NCBI RefSeq assembly: GCF_900207585.1
Contig: NZ_OAOP01000006.1
Span: 124,001-188,000, forward strand
Direction of reading: 5' to 3'
DNA: 64,000 bases
Source: Bacillus oleivorans
GTDB taxonomy: Bacteria > Bacillota > Bacilli > Bacillales > JC228
Position numbers and translations under genes: made by a program. Numbering within the stretch: position 1 is the first letter of the stretch; each line of letters starts with the position of its first letter. The notes under the pieces are model-generated. The model saw nothing but the letters and a program-made list of their open reading frames with translations, had not been told where the DNA came from and made no database searches. Of the stretch, positions 44,998 to 53,144 are shown piece after piece.

Positions 44998-45903
44998 TTA
45001 TCCTAATTGAACCGCTTTTCCAGTACTCTTACTTTTATTGGCAGCTTCAATGAAACGGATAATTTCAATCGTTTCGTTCACTGGTACTCTCGGAATGTGA
45101 TCTTGAAAGAATCCTATAATTTGTTGTAAAAGGGAAGCATAATAAGGTGTGTGACTTTGACTGGCATTCACATATTTATGTCCTGATTCAAAATGAATCG
45201 AGGCACAGAAGGGAAGCTTCCCTTTTTTATCACCCCGAATGGTTCCAATTCTTCCGTCCCTCCATCTTGCCATAAGAAAATCATGGTCTTCCGATTCAAA
45301 TACTTGAACCGAGTGTACGTCTCTGCCTAATATGGCAAACAACATTTCAATCGTATGGATCCCATACCAAAAGTACCCTGGCTGTGTATCAACAAATTCT
45401 AAAGGTCCAAAGCAATCTGCTCCTGCCGCTCTACCGGTATCTTGCTGAGAAAGAATCTGTGTTAGGTTTTGTGCAAAACGGAGAGCTGAGCAGCTAAATA
45501 TGGGAGTTTGATAGGTTAAGCTCAACTGTTGCATCTCGTATGCCTCTTGGCTGCTCAAACAAAAAGGTTTGTCAATAAAAATGGGCTTTTGGCAAGAGAC
45601 AATAGAACCCAGTTGTTCAAAGTGTTTCCTGCCATCTGCTGACTCCAGTAAGATCGCATCACTTTCAGCAGCTACCTGTACGACGGAATCTGCGATTTTA
45701 ACTCCGAAACGAGTCTTCATTTCTTTTGTAAATCCTTTTACCCGTGACCAGCTTAACTCAAAATCTTCAGATCCACCGGGGTAAGCAATCACGACTTTTC
45801 CGCCTTCCACCCAATGAGGATCACTTGTATCATTTAATAGTCTTGTAAAGGCGATCGAATGCGAGGTATCTAAACCAATCATTCCGATTTTTAAATCTTT
45901 CAT
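44998..45903 (-). CDS. Gfo/Idh/MocA-family oxidoreductase (4)
   Basis: The 301-residue protein shows LKIGMIGLDTSHSIAFTRLL as nucleotide-binding region. It has PIFIDKPFCLS, where D replaces E in the EKP motif but the lysine is kept, and a substrate domain with YGIHTIEMLFAILG. It is shorter and more divergent than its paralogues. It is the last gene of the transporter operon, 18 bases behind the second permease, and probably acts on the imported solute. Its stop lies nine bases from the convergent regulator stop. Confidence 0.85.
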   Translation of the reverse strand: MKDLKIGMIGLDTSHSIAFTRLLNDTSDPHWVEGGKVVIAYPGGSEDFELSWSRVKGFTKEMKTRFGVKIADSVVQVAAESDAILLESADGRKHFEQLGSIVSCQKPIFIDKPFCLSSQEAYEMQQLSLTYQTPIFSCSALRFAQNLTQILSQQDTGRAAGADCFGPLEFVDTQPGYFWYGIHTIEMLFAILGRDVHSVQVFESEDHDFLMARWRDGRIGTIRGDKKGKLPFCASIHFESGHKYVNASQSHTPYYASLLQQIIGFFQDHIPRVPVNETIEIIRFIEAANKSKSTGKAVQLG

Positions 45904-45921
45904 CTTCTCTTCCTGCCTTGT

Positions 45922-46728
45922 TTATTTTAAGCCAGACAGTTGGATACCCTCTGTGAAATAACGCTGGAAGAACAAGAAAATTAAGAATGTCGGGATAAAA
46001 GATATCGTCGATCCAGCCATTTCAATGCCAAAGTTTCCTTCCTTCCCAAGAAGGGAGGCTAATCCAACGGTTACTGGAAACATTTTTTCATTTGTCATGT
46101 AAATCAGCGGCTGGAATAAATCATTCCAGTTCGAAATAAAGGAAAAGGTTCCGACTGTCGCAATGACCGGTAATGATAAAGGCAATATCACCTTTAGGAA
46201 AATTTGAATATCGTTCGCCCCGTCCATATAAGCGGCTTCTTCCATGTCATTAGGGATATTCTGCAGGAATTGCCTTACTAAAAATACACCCATGATTCCC
46301 CATAATTCGGGAACAATTAAAGACCAATACGTATTGATCCAGCCAAAATCAGCAAACATAATATACTTTGGTATAATAAGCAATTGCTGCGGTATCATGA
46401 TGACCGCCATAAAAACCCAAAATATCACTTCTCTGCCCCAAAATTTCTTTTTCGCAAAAATATAGCCTAATATCGCACAAAACAGCATTTGACTAAGCAC
46501 CGGAATAACCGTAATCACGATCGAGTTAAAGATCCAGCGAATAAATAATCCGTCATTGAAAATATAAATATAGTTTTTCCACGTAGGATTATCCGGGATC
46601 CAAAACAATGGATCGAGTAAGGCGTATTGGACATCCTTAAAGGAACCCAGAGCCATGATCAAAAACGGCAGGAGAAAGCAAAAGCTAAACAGAGCTAGCA
46701 CTGTATATGAAAAAATCCGTTTTACCAA
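45922..46728 (-). CDS. Carbohydrate ABC transporter permease, MalG type (CUT1)
   Basis: The 268-residue permease has six membrane segments and the cytoplasmic EAA loop EEAAYMDGANDIQIFLKVILPL, which contacts the ATPase. The C-terminus ends FFQRYFTEGIQLSGLK, typical of the MalG/YurM group. Translation appears to start at TTG, about nine bases after AAAGGGG. A 166-base gap separates it from the first permease, with a small hairpin GCCTT-ctc-AAGGC at 46786. Confidence 0.93.
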   Translation of the reverse strand: MVKRIFSYTVLALFSFCFLLPFLIMALGSFKDVQYALLDPLFWIPDNPTWKNYIYIFNDGLFIRWIFNSIVITVIPVLSQMLFCAILGYIFAKKKFWGREVIFWVFMAVIMIPQQLLIIPKYIMFADFGWINTYWSLIVPELWGIMGVFLVRQFLQNIPNDMEEAAYMDGANDIQIFLKVILPLSLPVIATVGTFSFISNWNDLFQPLIYMTNEKMFPVTVGLASLLGKEGNFGIEMAGSTISFIPTFLIFLFFQRYFTEGIQLSGLK

Positions 46729-46894
46729 GTGATCAAACCCCTTTCTGCAAATCTAGCAGGTAAAGAAAACTAAGCCGATTGGCAAGCCTTCTCAAGGCGA
46801 AGACAGCGGCGCAGTTGCACTTATACTTTATTCCTAAAAATTTTCACTACGTCGAATCCGCCTCTTTGCTAAAATTTTATACTTTCTAAAAGCA

Positions 46895-47854
46895 CTAGAA
46901 AATTGGTGTATCTTTACCTAAGTATTTTCTTTGAATCAGCGAGATCGCTAAAATAATAAAGAATAAAACATAAGATAAAACGGAAGCGTAGCTTAAGTTA
47001 AGAGACGTGAAGCCTTGCTCGTACAAATAGTACACGATTGTGGTCGTCGAGTAATTGGGCCCGCCGCCAGTAAGGAGGTAGGCTGAATCAAATACTTGAA
47101 ACGAACCGATTGTTGTTATAATCGCTACATAAAAATGAATCGGTTTTAATAGCGGAAACGTGATCGTCCAAAAAATTTTCGAACGCGATGCCCCATCAAT
47201 CCGCGCTGCTTCATATAACTGTTTCGGGATTGATTGCAGCCCCGCAAAATAATAGATCATTGTACTGCCGCTTACCTTAAAGATACTTAAGCCTGCAAGT
47301 ACCATAAGGGCTTGACCTGAGTCTGCCAAGAATAATTGAGGGTCAATCCCGATAAAACCTAACAGATAGTTAATTAAACCTGATTCGGTTCCCCTAAATA
47401 ACCAGCCCCATAACCCTGCAATGATGACAAATGAAGTGACAACAGGGAGAAAAAAGATCCCCTTAAAAATCTTAGAAAACCGGATTCCTGAATTTATAAT
47501 CAAGGCTAATATCAGCCCCATTGCCATGGTAGGAATAATATAGTAAATCGAAAATAATACGGTATTCCATATCGCCTTCCAGGCCAGCTTGTCATTCAAA
47601 AAGGCCTCCCAATGCTTGAATCCAACAAATTCAGAGGTCCCAATGACTCTCCAGTCCATAAAAGTGAGAACAAAACTGAACGTAAAGGGGATCACCTGAA
47701 ACACAAGAAAGTGAAGCAATGCAGGAATTAAAAAAATATAAACAATTGCATTACGGTTCCACTCTTTCTTGATCCGCTCTTTTAAAGGCAATTTGACCTT
47801 TTTCGAAATCAAAGCTTTATTTTCTATTTTCGGATTGTTGATCAGTGTCATCAC
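46895..47854 (-). CDS. Carbohydrate ABC transporter permease, MalF type (CUT1)
   Basis: The 319-residue permease has six membrane segments after a basic cytoplasmic N-terminus (LPLKERIKKEW). The EAA loop is YEAARIDGASRSKIFWTITFPLL, and TGGGPNYST follows before the last segments, a hallmark of CUT1 MalF-type subunits. No ATPase gene is in the island, so it presumably uses a shared MsmX/UgpC-type ATPase encoded elsewhere. Confidence 0.93.
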   Translation of the reverse strand: MMTLINNPKIENKALISKKVKLPLKERIKKEWNRNAIVYIFLIPALLHFLVFQVIPFTFSFVLTFMDWRVIGTSEFVGFKHWEAFLNDKLAWKAIWNTVLFSIYYIIPTMAMGLILALIINSGIRFSKIFKGIFFLPVVTSFVIIAGLWGWLFRGTESGLINYLLGFIGIDPQLFLADSGQALMVLAGLSIFKVSGSTMIYYFAGLQSIPKQLYEAARIDGASRSKIFWTITFPLLKPIHFYVAIITTIGSFQVFDSAYLLTGGGPNYSTTTIVYYLYEQGFTSLNLSYASVLSYVLFFIILAISLIQRKYLGKDTPIF

Positions 47855-47875
47855 CTTATTTCATTAGAAGATATG

Positions 47876-47916
47876 TAAGGGGTCTGACCCCATCAAATCG
47901 GGGTCCGACCCCCTTC
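47876..47916. repeat. GGGGTC/GACCCC hairpin between binding protein and permease
   Basis: AGGGGTCTGACCCC and GGGGTCCGACCCCCT stand side by side and can fold singly or with each other. The same core occurs at 58288-58302. At this intercistronic position the hairpin could protect the binding-protein mRNA or attenuate read-through into the permeases. Confidence 0.65.
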
Positions 47917-47945
47917 TATATGAGTCAAACTCTTTTTTTCTCTAT

Positions 47946-49190
47946 TTATTGCCCTAATTTTGCTTTGATAGCTTCTGCGGCTGCATCAGCTGCTTCTTGT
48001 GGAGACTTCTCTCCTGCCATCATCGCTTGAACTTCTGCCTGAATCGGTAACATGATATCGCGTCCGATTGGATGAATGACACCTGGAAGTGCATATTGCG
48101 TATACCCTGCAAGCTGATTTAAGAATTCCTGATCACCGAAAATATCTTTCGCTGATTCCCTCGTAGGAATATACTGAGTAAGCGTATTAAATTTCTTTTG
48201 ACTTTCTGTATTTGTCATAAACTTTACAAATTCTGCAGCCGTCGCTTTATTGTCACTATTGGATGGAACGACAAACATTCCCGTTGTTCCATACGTGAGC
48301 TGCTCTCTGTTTGTAAGCGGTGGAGCAATAACAAAGTCGATGACATCTTTTGATAATAAATTACTTAGTGTAATACCGGATCCCAATGTAGCCATTATTT
48401 GCCCGCCATCCCAAAGGGCATCCTGTTCCATTGCGGTTATGGAATCTTCCGGAATCCAGCCTTTTTGATACATGTTATTGACAAACTCAAATGCCTCAAC
48501 AGATTCTGGTGAATTGATTAATACTTCATTATCCTGGGTAATAACGTCTCCGCCCGCTTGCCAAATCCAAGGATAGAGCGTTCCATTCATGGAGCCGCCG
48601 CCTAAGTAGTTTAGGGCATAATACCCTTTTTCCTTTGCTTTTTCAGCCCAATCTGCAAATTCTTCCCATGTTGTTGGAAGATTAGCAGGATCTTCTCCAA
48701 TGGCTTCAACAATCTCTGTATTATAGAAGAAGGTGTATGCTTCTTGTAAAATCGGAAGGCCATATGTTTTGCCATCCCACTGTGTAGCAAAAAGCGCTGT
48801 GTCGACAAAATCATCTAAGTCATAGTCTTCTAAGTATGGATCTAGTTCCAAGAGCATCCCTGCATCTGCATATTGCGGCATCTGATCCGGGATTGCATAA
48901 AAGACATCTGGACCATTATTAGCAGCAAGGGCCGTTAATATTTTTTGGTCGCGGTTAGACCATGGAATTTGCTCGAAATTGACTGTCACATCATATTCCT
49001 CTTCAAACGCAGAAATAATTTCCTCCCACATTTGTCCTTCTACATCTCCATTACCAGTGAATGGATGCGCCCATACTGTAATCTCACCGCCGATTTCCCC
49101 ATCGGCATCTGCTTCCTCATTTGGACTGCAGCCAGCCAGCAGTGTCCCTGCTGTTAAAAGCAAGATTAAAAGAAATTGAAGCTTTCTCAC
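47946..49190 (-). CDS. Extracellular sugar-binding lipoprotein of the ABC transporter
   Basis: The 414-residue protein has a lipoprotein signal peptide with lipobox LLAGC (C21) and an acidic linker (SPNEEADADGE). It then folds as a cluster B (family 1) sugar-binding protein: ITVWAHPF, NFEQIPWSNRDQKILTALAANNGPDVFYA, and a late AAEFVKFMTNTESQKKFNTLTQYIPTR. The GTG start follows AGAGGGG. It heads the operon of two permeases and a dehydrogenase. The ligand is unknown, probably an oligosaccharide or glycoside. Confidence 0.93.
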   Translation of the reverse strand: MRKLQFLLILLLTAGTLLAGCSPNEEADADGEIGGEITVWAHPFTGNGDVEGQMWEEIISAFEEEYDVTVNFEQIPWSNRDQKILTALAANNGPDVFYAIPDQMPQYADAGMLLELDPYLEDYDLDDFVDTALFATQWDGKTYGLPILQEAYTFFYNTEIVEAIGEDPANLPTTWEEFADWAEKAKEKGYYALNYLGGGSMNGTLYPWIWQAGGDVITQDNEVLINSPESVEAFEFVNNMYQKGWIPEDSITAMEQDALWDGGQIMATLGSGITLSNLLSKDVIDFVIAPPLTNREQLTYGTTGMFVVPSNSDNKATAAEFVKFMTNTESQKKFNTLTQYIPTRESAKDIFGDQEFLNQLAGYTQYALPGVIHPIGRDIMLPIQAEVQAMMAGEKSPQEAADAAAEAIKAKLGQ

Positions 49191-49373
49191 TCACAAAACC
49201 CCTCTCATTTTATGTTTTTAATTATGAATAATAAAAAGAACTAAAGTTTACCCCCTTTCAGGTCGTGTAGTGCCAGTCGTTAGGTGGTAAAGAATGAAAA
49301 GAAATAGTAAAATGTAGGACATGCACGAGGTGAAATGACAAAATAGTAAAAATTTTCAGGTAGCCTATATATA

Positions 49374-49402
49374 ATCCTATGTCGTTTTCCAATCAGAGAC
49401 AA
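49374..49402 (-). promoter_or_regulatory. Promoter of the transporter operon
   Basis: On the minus strand TTGTCT (49397-49402) is followed after 17 bases by TAGGAT (49374-49379). The -35 lies in the same place within the conserved box as at 43461-43489. Confidence 0.55.
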
Positions 49403-49423
49403 GTCTCTAAAGTGTCTTTAAAT
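49397..49423. promoter_or_regulatory. Conserved GTCT-N7-GTCT box upstream of the transporter operon and yesL
   Basis: This segment matches 43484-43510 at 24 of 27 positions, with GTCT at 49403 and 49414 (11 bp apart). It lies between the divergent sugar-binding protein and yesL genes, so it could serve both. Confidence 0.7.
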
Positions 49424-49498
49424 AACGGCTTAGAAAGATTTAAGACGGACAAGGGCTATAAAAGGAGCGGAACATAATCTATCAAAGGGGGAAAAAGT

Positions 49499-50116
49499 TT
49501 GAACGGTTGGAATCGGTTTAATCAAGTCGCAACTTGGATGGTTAAAATTGCTTATTTAAATGTTTTATGGATATTGTTTTCGATTTTTGGATTATTGGTG
49601 TTTGGGCTCTTCCCCGCGACCGTTGCGATATTCACGATCGTAAGAAAATGGTTCCATGGAGAAAAAGAGCTTGCCATCTTTTCATGCTTTTGGAGTATCT
49701 TTCGGGGAGAATTTATCAAAGCAAACGGGTACGCTCTTCTTTTTCTAGCCGCTGGGTATCTGTTATATTACGATTTTATATTTCTGCAGTTAAATGAAGG
49801 GCAGCTCGTATTTCTGTATCCCATCTTTATTTTTCTGGCAATTGTTTATATCGTCACGCTTTTATACTTCTTTGTGGTTTATGTTCATTTTGATTTAAAA
49901 TTCTTTCAGACTATTAAACAGTCGTTTTTAATTGCGGCTGTGTCACCAATAGAGACCCTCCTCATGGTTGCCTCATTTTTCATATTGTATTGGATTGTAA
50001 GGTTAATCCCAGGAATCATCCCATTATTTACAGGAAGTATTCTGGCAATTGTGATTACATGGATCGGGCATCGTGCTTTTGCAAAGATTGAGCGGAAAAA
50101 GGAGATTCGAAGTTAA
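49499..50116 (+). CDS. yesL: YesL/DUF624 membrane protein
   Basis: The 205-residue protein has five to six membrane segments and the DUF624 start (WNRFNQVATWMVKIAYLNVLWILFSIFGLLVFG, PATVAIFTIVRKW). YesL-type proteins are nearly always encoded with CUT1 sugar transporters of Bacilli, but their role is undefined. Translation starts at TTG after AAAGGGGG. It is divergent from the transporter operon, and the shared GTCT box lies 76 bases upstream. Confidence 0.85.
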   Translation: MNGWNRFNQVATWMVKIAYLNVLWILFSIFGLLVFGLFPATVAIFTIVRKWFHGEKELAIFSCFWSIFRGEFIKANGYALLFLAAGYLLYYDFIFLQLNEGQLVFLYPIFIFLAIVYIVTLLYFFVVYVHFDLKFFQTIKQSFLIAAVSPIETLLMVASFFILYWIVRLIPGIIPLFTGSILAIVITWIGHRAFAKIERKKEIRS

Positions 50117-50199
50117 ACGGAGTAGGACAGGAAAATTTGCGACTTATAAGAGACTATTGTGATTTAAGAGTTAGTTTTTATTGGAACTGGCAGTAGATG

Positions 50200-50356
50200 T
50201 TGGGACTCAGTACCTGGATTTCGGAACTCCGTATCCGTTTTTCGGAACTCAGCACCGGTTTTTCGGAATTCAGCGCCGGTTTTTCGGAACTCAGCACACG
50301 CTTTTCCGGACTCAGCACACGCTTTTCCGGACTCAGCACTACCGCTCCGAACTAGC
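50200..50356. repeat. Intergenic array with 21-bp period (CGGAACTCAGCACCGG family)
   Basis: ACTC (once ATTC) starts at 50205, 50226, 50247, 50268, 50289, 50310 and 50331, an exact 21-bp spacing; a degenerate copy lies near 50351. The unit resembles TTTTTCGGAACTCAGCACCGG. The minus strand reads as a heptapeptide repeat (AEFRKTG), but the frame has no plausible start site. Array 9091-9162 has similar units. Confidence 0.85.
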
Positions 50357-50412
50357 TTCCAAAACTCTTCTATTTTCATAAAGTAATTCAAAGAAGGTTT
50401 TGGGAGGCTGCC

Positions 50413-50910
50413 ATGTACTATCACATTGTGAAACCCCAAGAAACATTATGGTCGATTTCAGAAGACTACCGTGTTTCATTTCAAACGCTTGTGCGAGCTA
50501 ATAACATAACCAATCCAAATCTGATTCGAGTAGGGCAAGCCATTCTGATTCCAGGGCTGCCTAATCCTGACCAGATTCCTTACACGATTCATGTCTCGAC
50601 TTCCCAGCGCACGTTGACATTGCGAAGGAACCAAACGGTTGTTAAAACCTATCCGATCGCCGTCGGGAGAATCCTGCATCAAACACCAGTTGGGGATTTT
50701 GTCATCATTAATAAAGCCCCTAATCCAGGTGGACCATTTGGAACAATGTGGATGTCACTTTCCAAAAAATATTATGGTATCCATGGGACGAATGATCCTT
50801 CCTCGATCGGAAAAGCTGTATCGAGAGGATGTATTAGGCTGCATAACCGAGATGTGGAGGAGCTGGCGAGGACGGTTCCGATTGGGACTCGGGTTTTTAT
50901 AAGACCATAA
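50413..50910 (+). CDS. ykuD: L,D-transpeptidase YkuD (LysM plus YkuD domain)
   Basis: The 165-residue protein has an N-terminal LysM module (2-47, [18 protein letters not shown]). A YkuD catalytic domain (57-163) follows, with H124 in [10 protein letters not shown] and the nucleophile C140 in SRGCIRLHN. It matches B. subtilis YkuD over its whole length, including the absence of a signal peptide. It cross-links peptidoglycan through a 3-3 bond and is spore-associated in B. subtilis. The ATG follows TGGGAGG. Confidence 0.92.
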   Translation: MYYHIVKPQETLWSISEDYRVSFQTLVRANNITNPNLIRVGQAILIPGLPNPDQIPYTIHVSTSQRTLTLRRNQTVVKTYPIAVGRILHQTPVGDFVIINKAPNPGGPFGTMWMSLSKKYYGIHGTNDPSSIGKAVSRGCIRLHNRDVEELARTVPIGTRVFIRP

Positions 50911-50914
50911 TGAA

Positions 50915-50948
50915 ATGGGCGCTTTCTTCACCAACTGAAAGCGCCCAT
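50915..50948. terminator. Bidirectional terminator between ykuD and the DUF4179 gene
   Basis: A perfect inverted repeat ATGGGCGCTTTC / GAAAGCGCCCAT with a 10-base loop lies between two convergent genes. The T run is weak on both sides. Confidence 0.65.
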
Positions 50949-50953
50949 AAGTA

Positions 50954-51943
50954 TTAAGGATTAATAGGTATCAATTCTTCCGAGATATCACCAGGATTAA
51001 CTACATTAGGGTTTACAGACTGTTCATAAGGTACTAAATAATACTTTTCTGTTTTAAGATCAATAGATTGATATCGGTTATTCGATCCTTCTGGTGTAAT
51101 CGATGAAGAGTTTGGCAGGAACTCTCTGCCCGATTCACTTACAATTTTAAAAGCAATATGATCTGCCTCTTCAGGCCAATTATAATAAAGAACGGTCGAA
51201 ATAGGGGTCACAATCATTTTTTCTAAAAGAATAAACTGACCATTTCCAATCTGTATTTCTTGATTGAACTGGATGGTCTGACTTGCCTCGGCAACCTGTT
51301 CTGTTGGGACGTTGATATCGAAGATCCATGGGCGTTCCATCGGAATTTCAAAGTCCAAATGAGTGTACTCAATATGGAATTGAATCGTTTCCCCTAGAGG
51401 AATTTCTTTTATGTCGACATCATTATATATCGTAAACATCTTATCATTTAATTCAACAGATTGGCCGCCAGTTGATAATGCCAGATCCTGGCCATTAATC
51501 AGCACTTTCGGAAGCGGATGCATTTGGTAGTTAAAATCAACGTCCTCAGCCGGTTCAAAAGTAGAACTAATAAGTAACCGTCCGCCATCAATTAAAACCT
51601 CATTCAAAGTCATTTTCCCGTATTCATTTTCAGCTGTCTGCCCAATCTTCGTTTTATACGTGGCATAATCCAAATGTTCGGTACTGCTAATATATTTTTC
51701 AATGAGTCCTGCAACGAACGGCATGTTTGCAACAGATACTATTCCTGTGTTAATGGAGATGCCTGTTGCCACTATAACTGCAGCTGCAATCCCCGAGTAC
51801 TTTTTCCAATGAGCTGGTTTTTGTTTATGGAGCTTTTTAACGACTCGCTTGCCCCACTTCTTTTTCTCATAGTCCGTTAGGTTTAGCTCTTTATATTCAT
51901 CCAAGTTTAAATTGAGCTCATTTAAATCATTATAAATTGACAT
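50954..51943 (-). CDS. DUF4179/DUF5643 anti-sigma-like membrane protein
   Basis: The 329-residue protein has a basic cytoplasmic N-terminus of about 48 residues (DYEKKKWGKRVVKKLHKQK) and one membrane segment (about 49-69, GIAAAVIVATGISINTGIV). A large extracytoplasmic beta-rich domain of the DUF4179/DUF5643 type follows. This is the architecture of anti-sigma factors paired with ECF sigma genes in Bacillus. It starts 12 bases after the end of the ECF sigma frame, with AAGGAG before the ATG. If the sigma gene is dead, its binding partner is lost. Confidence 0.8.
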   Translation of the reverse strand: MSIYNDLNELNLNLDEYKELNLTDYEKKKWGKRVVKKLHKQKPAHWKKYSGIAAAVIVATGISINTGIVSVANMPFVAGLIEKYISSTEHLDYATYKTKIGQTAENEYGKMTLNEVLIDGGRLLISSTFEPAEDVDFNYQMHPLPKVLINGQDLALSTGGQSVELNDKMFTIYNDVDIKEIPLGETIQFHIEYTHLDFEIPMERPWIFDINVPTEQVAEASQTIQFNQEIQIGNGQFILLEKMIVTPISTVLYYNWPEEADHIAFKIVSESGREFLPNSSSITPEGSNNRYQSIDLKTEKYYLVPYEQSVNPNVVNPGDISEELIPINP

Positions 51944-51954
51944 GTTCTCACTCC

Positions 51955-52494
51955 TTACACTTCATGCTTTTGGATTATAAATTTCCGAAGCTTCTTACGC
52001 CCTCTCGACAGCTTGTTATATATCCAAGACTCTTTTTCATTAAATTCTTTCGCTATTTCTCGTGAAGGAGTTCCTTCCAGATAATATTTTTCAAAAATCA
52101 TACGTTCACTTTCTGACAGCTGTCCAAGTATTTCTTCGATTCTGTCGTGTGCCTTAGCTTGTGTTAGATTAATTGGGGTTTCATTTATATCTGCTACCGA
52201 GTATTGCTTATGATGTATCGTAATTTGTCTCCTTTGGTAGTCAATCGCTTTATATTTTGCAATCGCAGCAATCCAGTGTTTAAATGAATTTTTACCAGGA
52301 TTAAAAGAATCGATATGATTCCATACGGATAATAATACATCGTCCAGACATTCCTCATAATCTTACTGGTTGTTATGAACATAACGTTTTATGATCGCAG
52401 TCAGCAAACCACCATATTGATGGATAATAAAAGGAATCGTTTTTTCATTTCGATTCATGATTTGTTCGACTACATTATCCTCCGTGATTTTCAA
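51955..52494 (-). pseudogene. ECF sigma factor gene interrupted by one in-frame TAA
   Basis: From a TTG at 52494, eight bases after GGAGGG, one frame runs through 179 codons to the TAA at 51955. It is broken only by TAA at 52363-52365 (codon 44). Before the stop are IPFIIHQYGGLLTAIIKRYV. After it the frame continues with DYEECLDDVLLSVWNHIDSF and NSFKHWIAAIAKYKAIDYQR (sigma region 2). Region 4 follows with LSESERMIFEKYYLEGTPSR and ESWIYNKLSRGRKKLRKF. One CAA-to-TAA change in a codon normally reading Q would explain it. It could be a recent pseudogene or a sequencing error. Confidence 0.85.
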
Positions 52495-52557
52495 TGACCC
52501 ATCCCTCCTTCTGCTATCTAATACGAAATCAATAGCAAAAACCTATCACAAAAGAAA

Positions 52558-52584
52558 AAAAGATTAACCAAGATGTTAATCTTT
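52558..52584 (-). terminator. Terminator of the HAD phosphatase gene
   Basis: On the minus strand AAAGATTAAC / GTTAATCTTT with a short loop is followed by a T run, 12 bases after the stop. Confidence 0.75.
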
Positions 52585-52595
52585 CAAACATTTCA

Positions 52596-53129
52596 TTAGT
52601 TTATAAGATGATTCAGCCACCTAACAGCTTCAAGAAGATTCTCGGCTACATAATCAGGTTCCACTTCTGCCCAAGTATAACGATACTCACTAAGTGAACC
52701 CTTTCCCCATCCGGTTTGGACGAGAATTTTCATTGCCCCCACTGCATGAGCAGCTAACATATCTGTTGAACCGACATCTCCAATAACAGCACACTTGGAT
52801 AAGTCTAAATTATATTTTTGGGATGCTTCTATTAAAAGACCTGGCTTTGGCTTACGGCACTTACACTCTGCATCCTGACCATGAGGGCAGATGAAGGCAT
52901 CGTCAAAACCAAAGGACTGAAACTGTTCCTGAAATTCTCTAATGGTAGCCTGATTTTTACTAATCCGATTCTGATTGGTAAAGGCGAACATTTTGATATT
53001 TTGATTTTTTAACAGTTTCAAAGCCTCCATACTAAAAGGATAAAGACTAAAATCTTTCGGGTGAATAAAATGTCCCGTTCCCCCGATGGTACCATCCCGG
53101 TCAACGAAAACGGCTTGGATTTTGTCCAT
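52596..53129 (-). CDS. HAD-IIIA phosphatase (GmhB/HisB-like)
   Basis: The 177-residue HAD hydrolase has motif I FVDRDGTIGG, motif II FAFTNQNR and a zinc-binding-like CPHGQDAECKCRKPKPG loop. Motif IV is VIGDVGSTDMLAA. This combination is typical of the D,D-heptose bisphosphate phosphatase/histidinol phosphatase subfamily. The substrate is unknown. It follows the GNAT gene by 15 bases, so the two are probably cotranscribed. Confidence 0.82.
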   Translation of the reverse strand: MDKIQAVFVDRDGTIGGTGHFIHPKDFSLYPFSMEALKLLKNQNIKMFAFTNQNRISKNQATIREFQEQFQSFGFDDAFICPHGQDAECKCRKPKPGLLIEASQKYNLDLSKCAVIGDVGSTDMLAAHAVGAMKILVQTGWGKGSLSEYRYTWAEVEPDYVAENLLEAVRWLNHLIN

Positions 53130-53144
53130 TCTGCTCCTCCCTTA

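Noticed and set aside
50164-50439. Minus-strand frame with a seven-residue repeat (AEFRKTG)
   Set aside because: Produced by the 21-bp array staying in frame. Start lies opposite ykuD and no ribosome binding site is visible.
52194-52382. Minus-strand 62-codon frame
   Set aside because: Wrong frame of the ECF sigma pseudogene; the sigma coding signal is in the other frame through the TAA.
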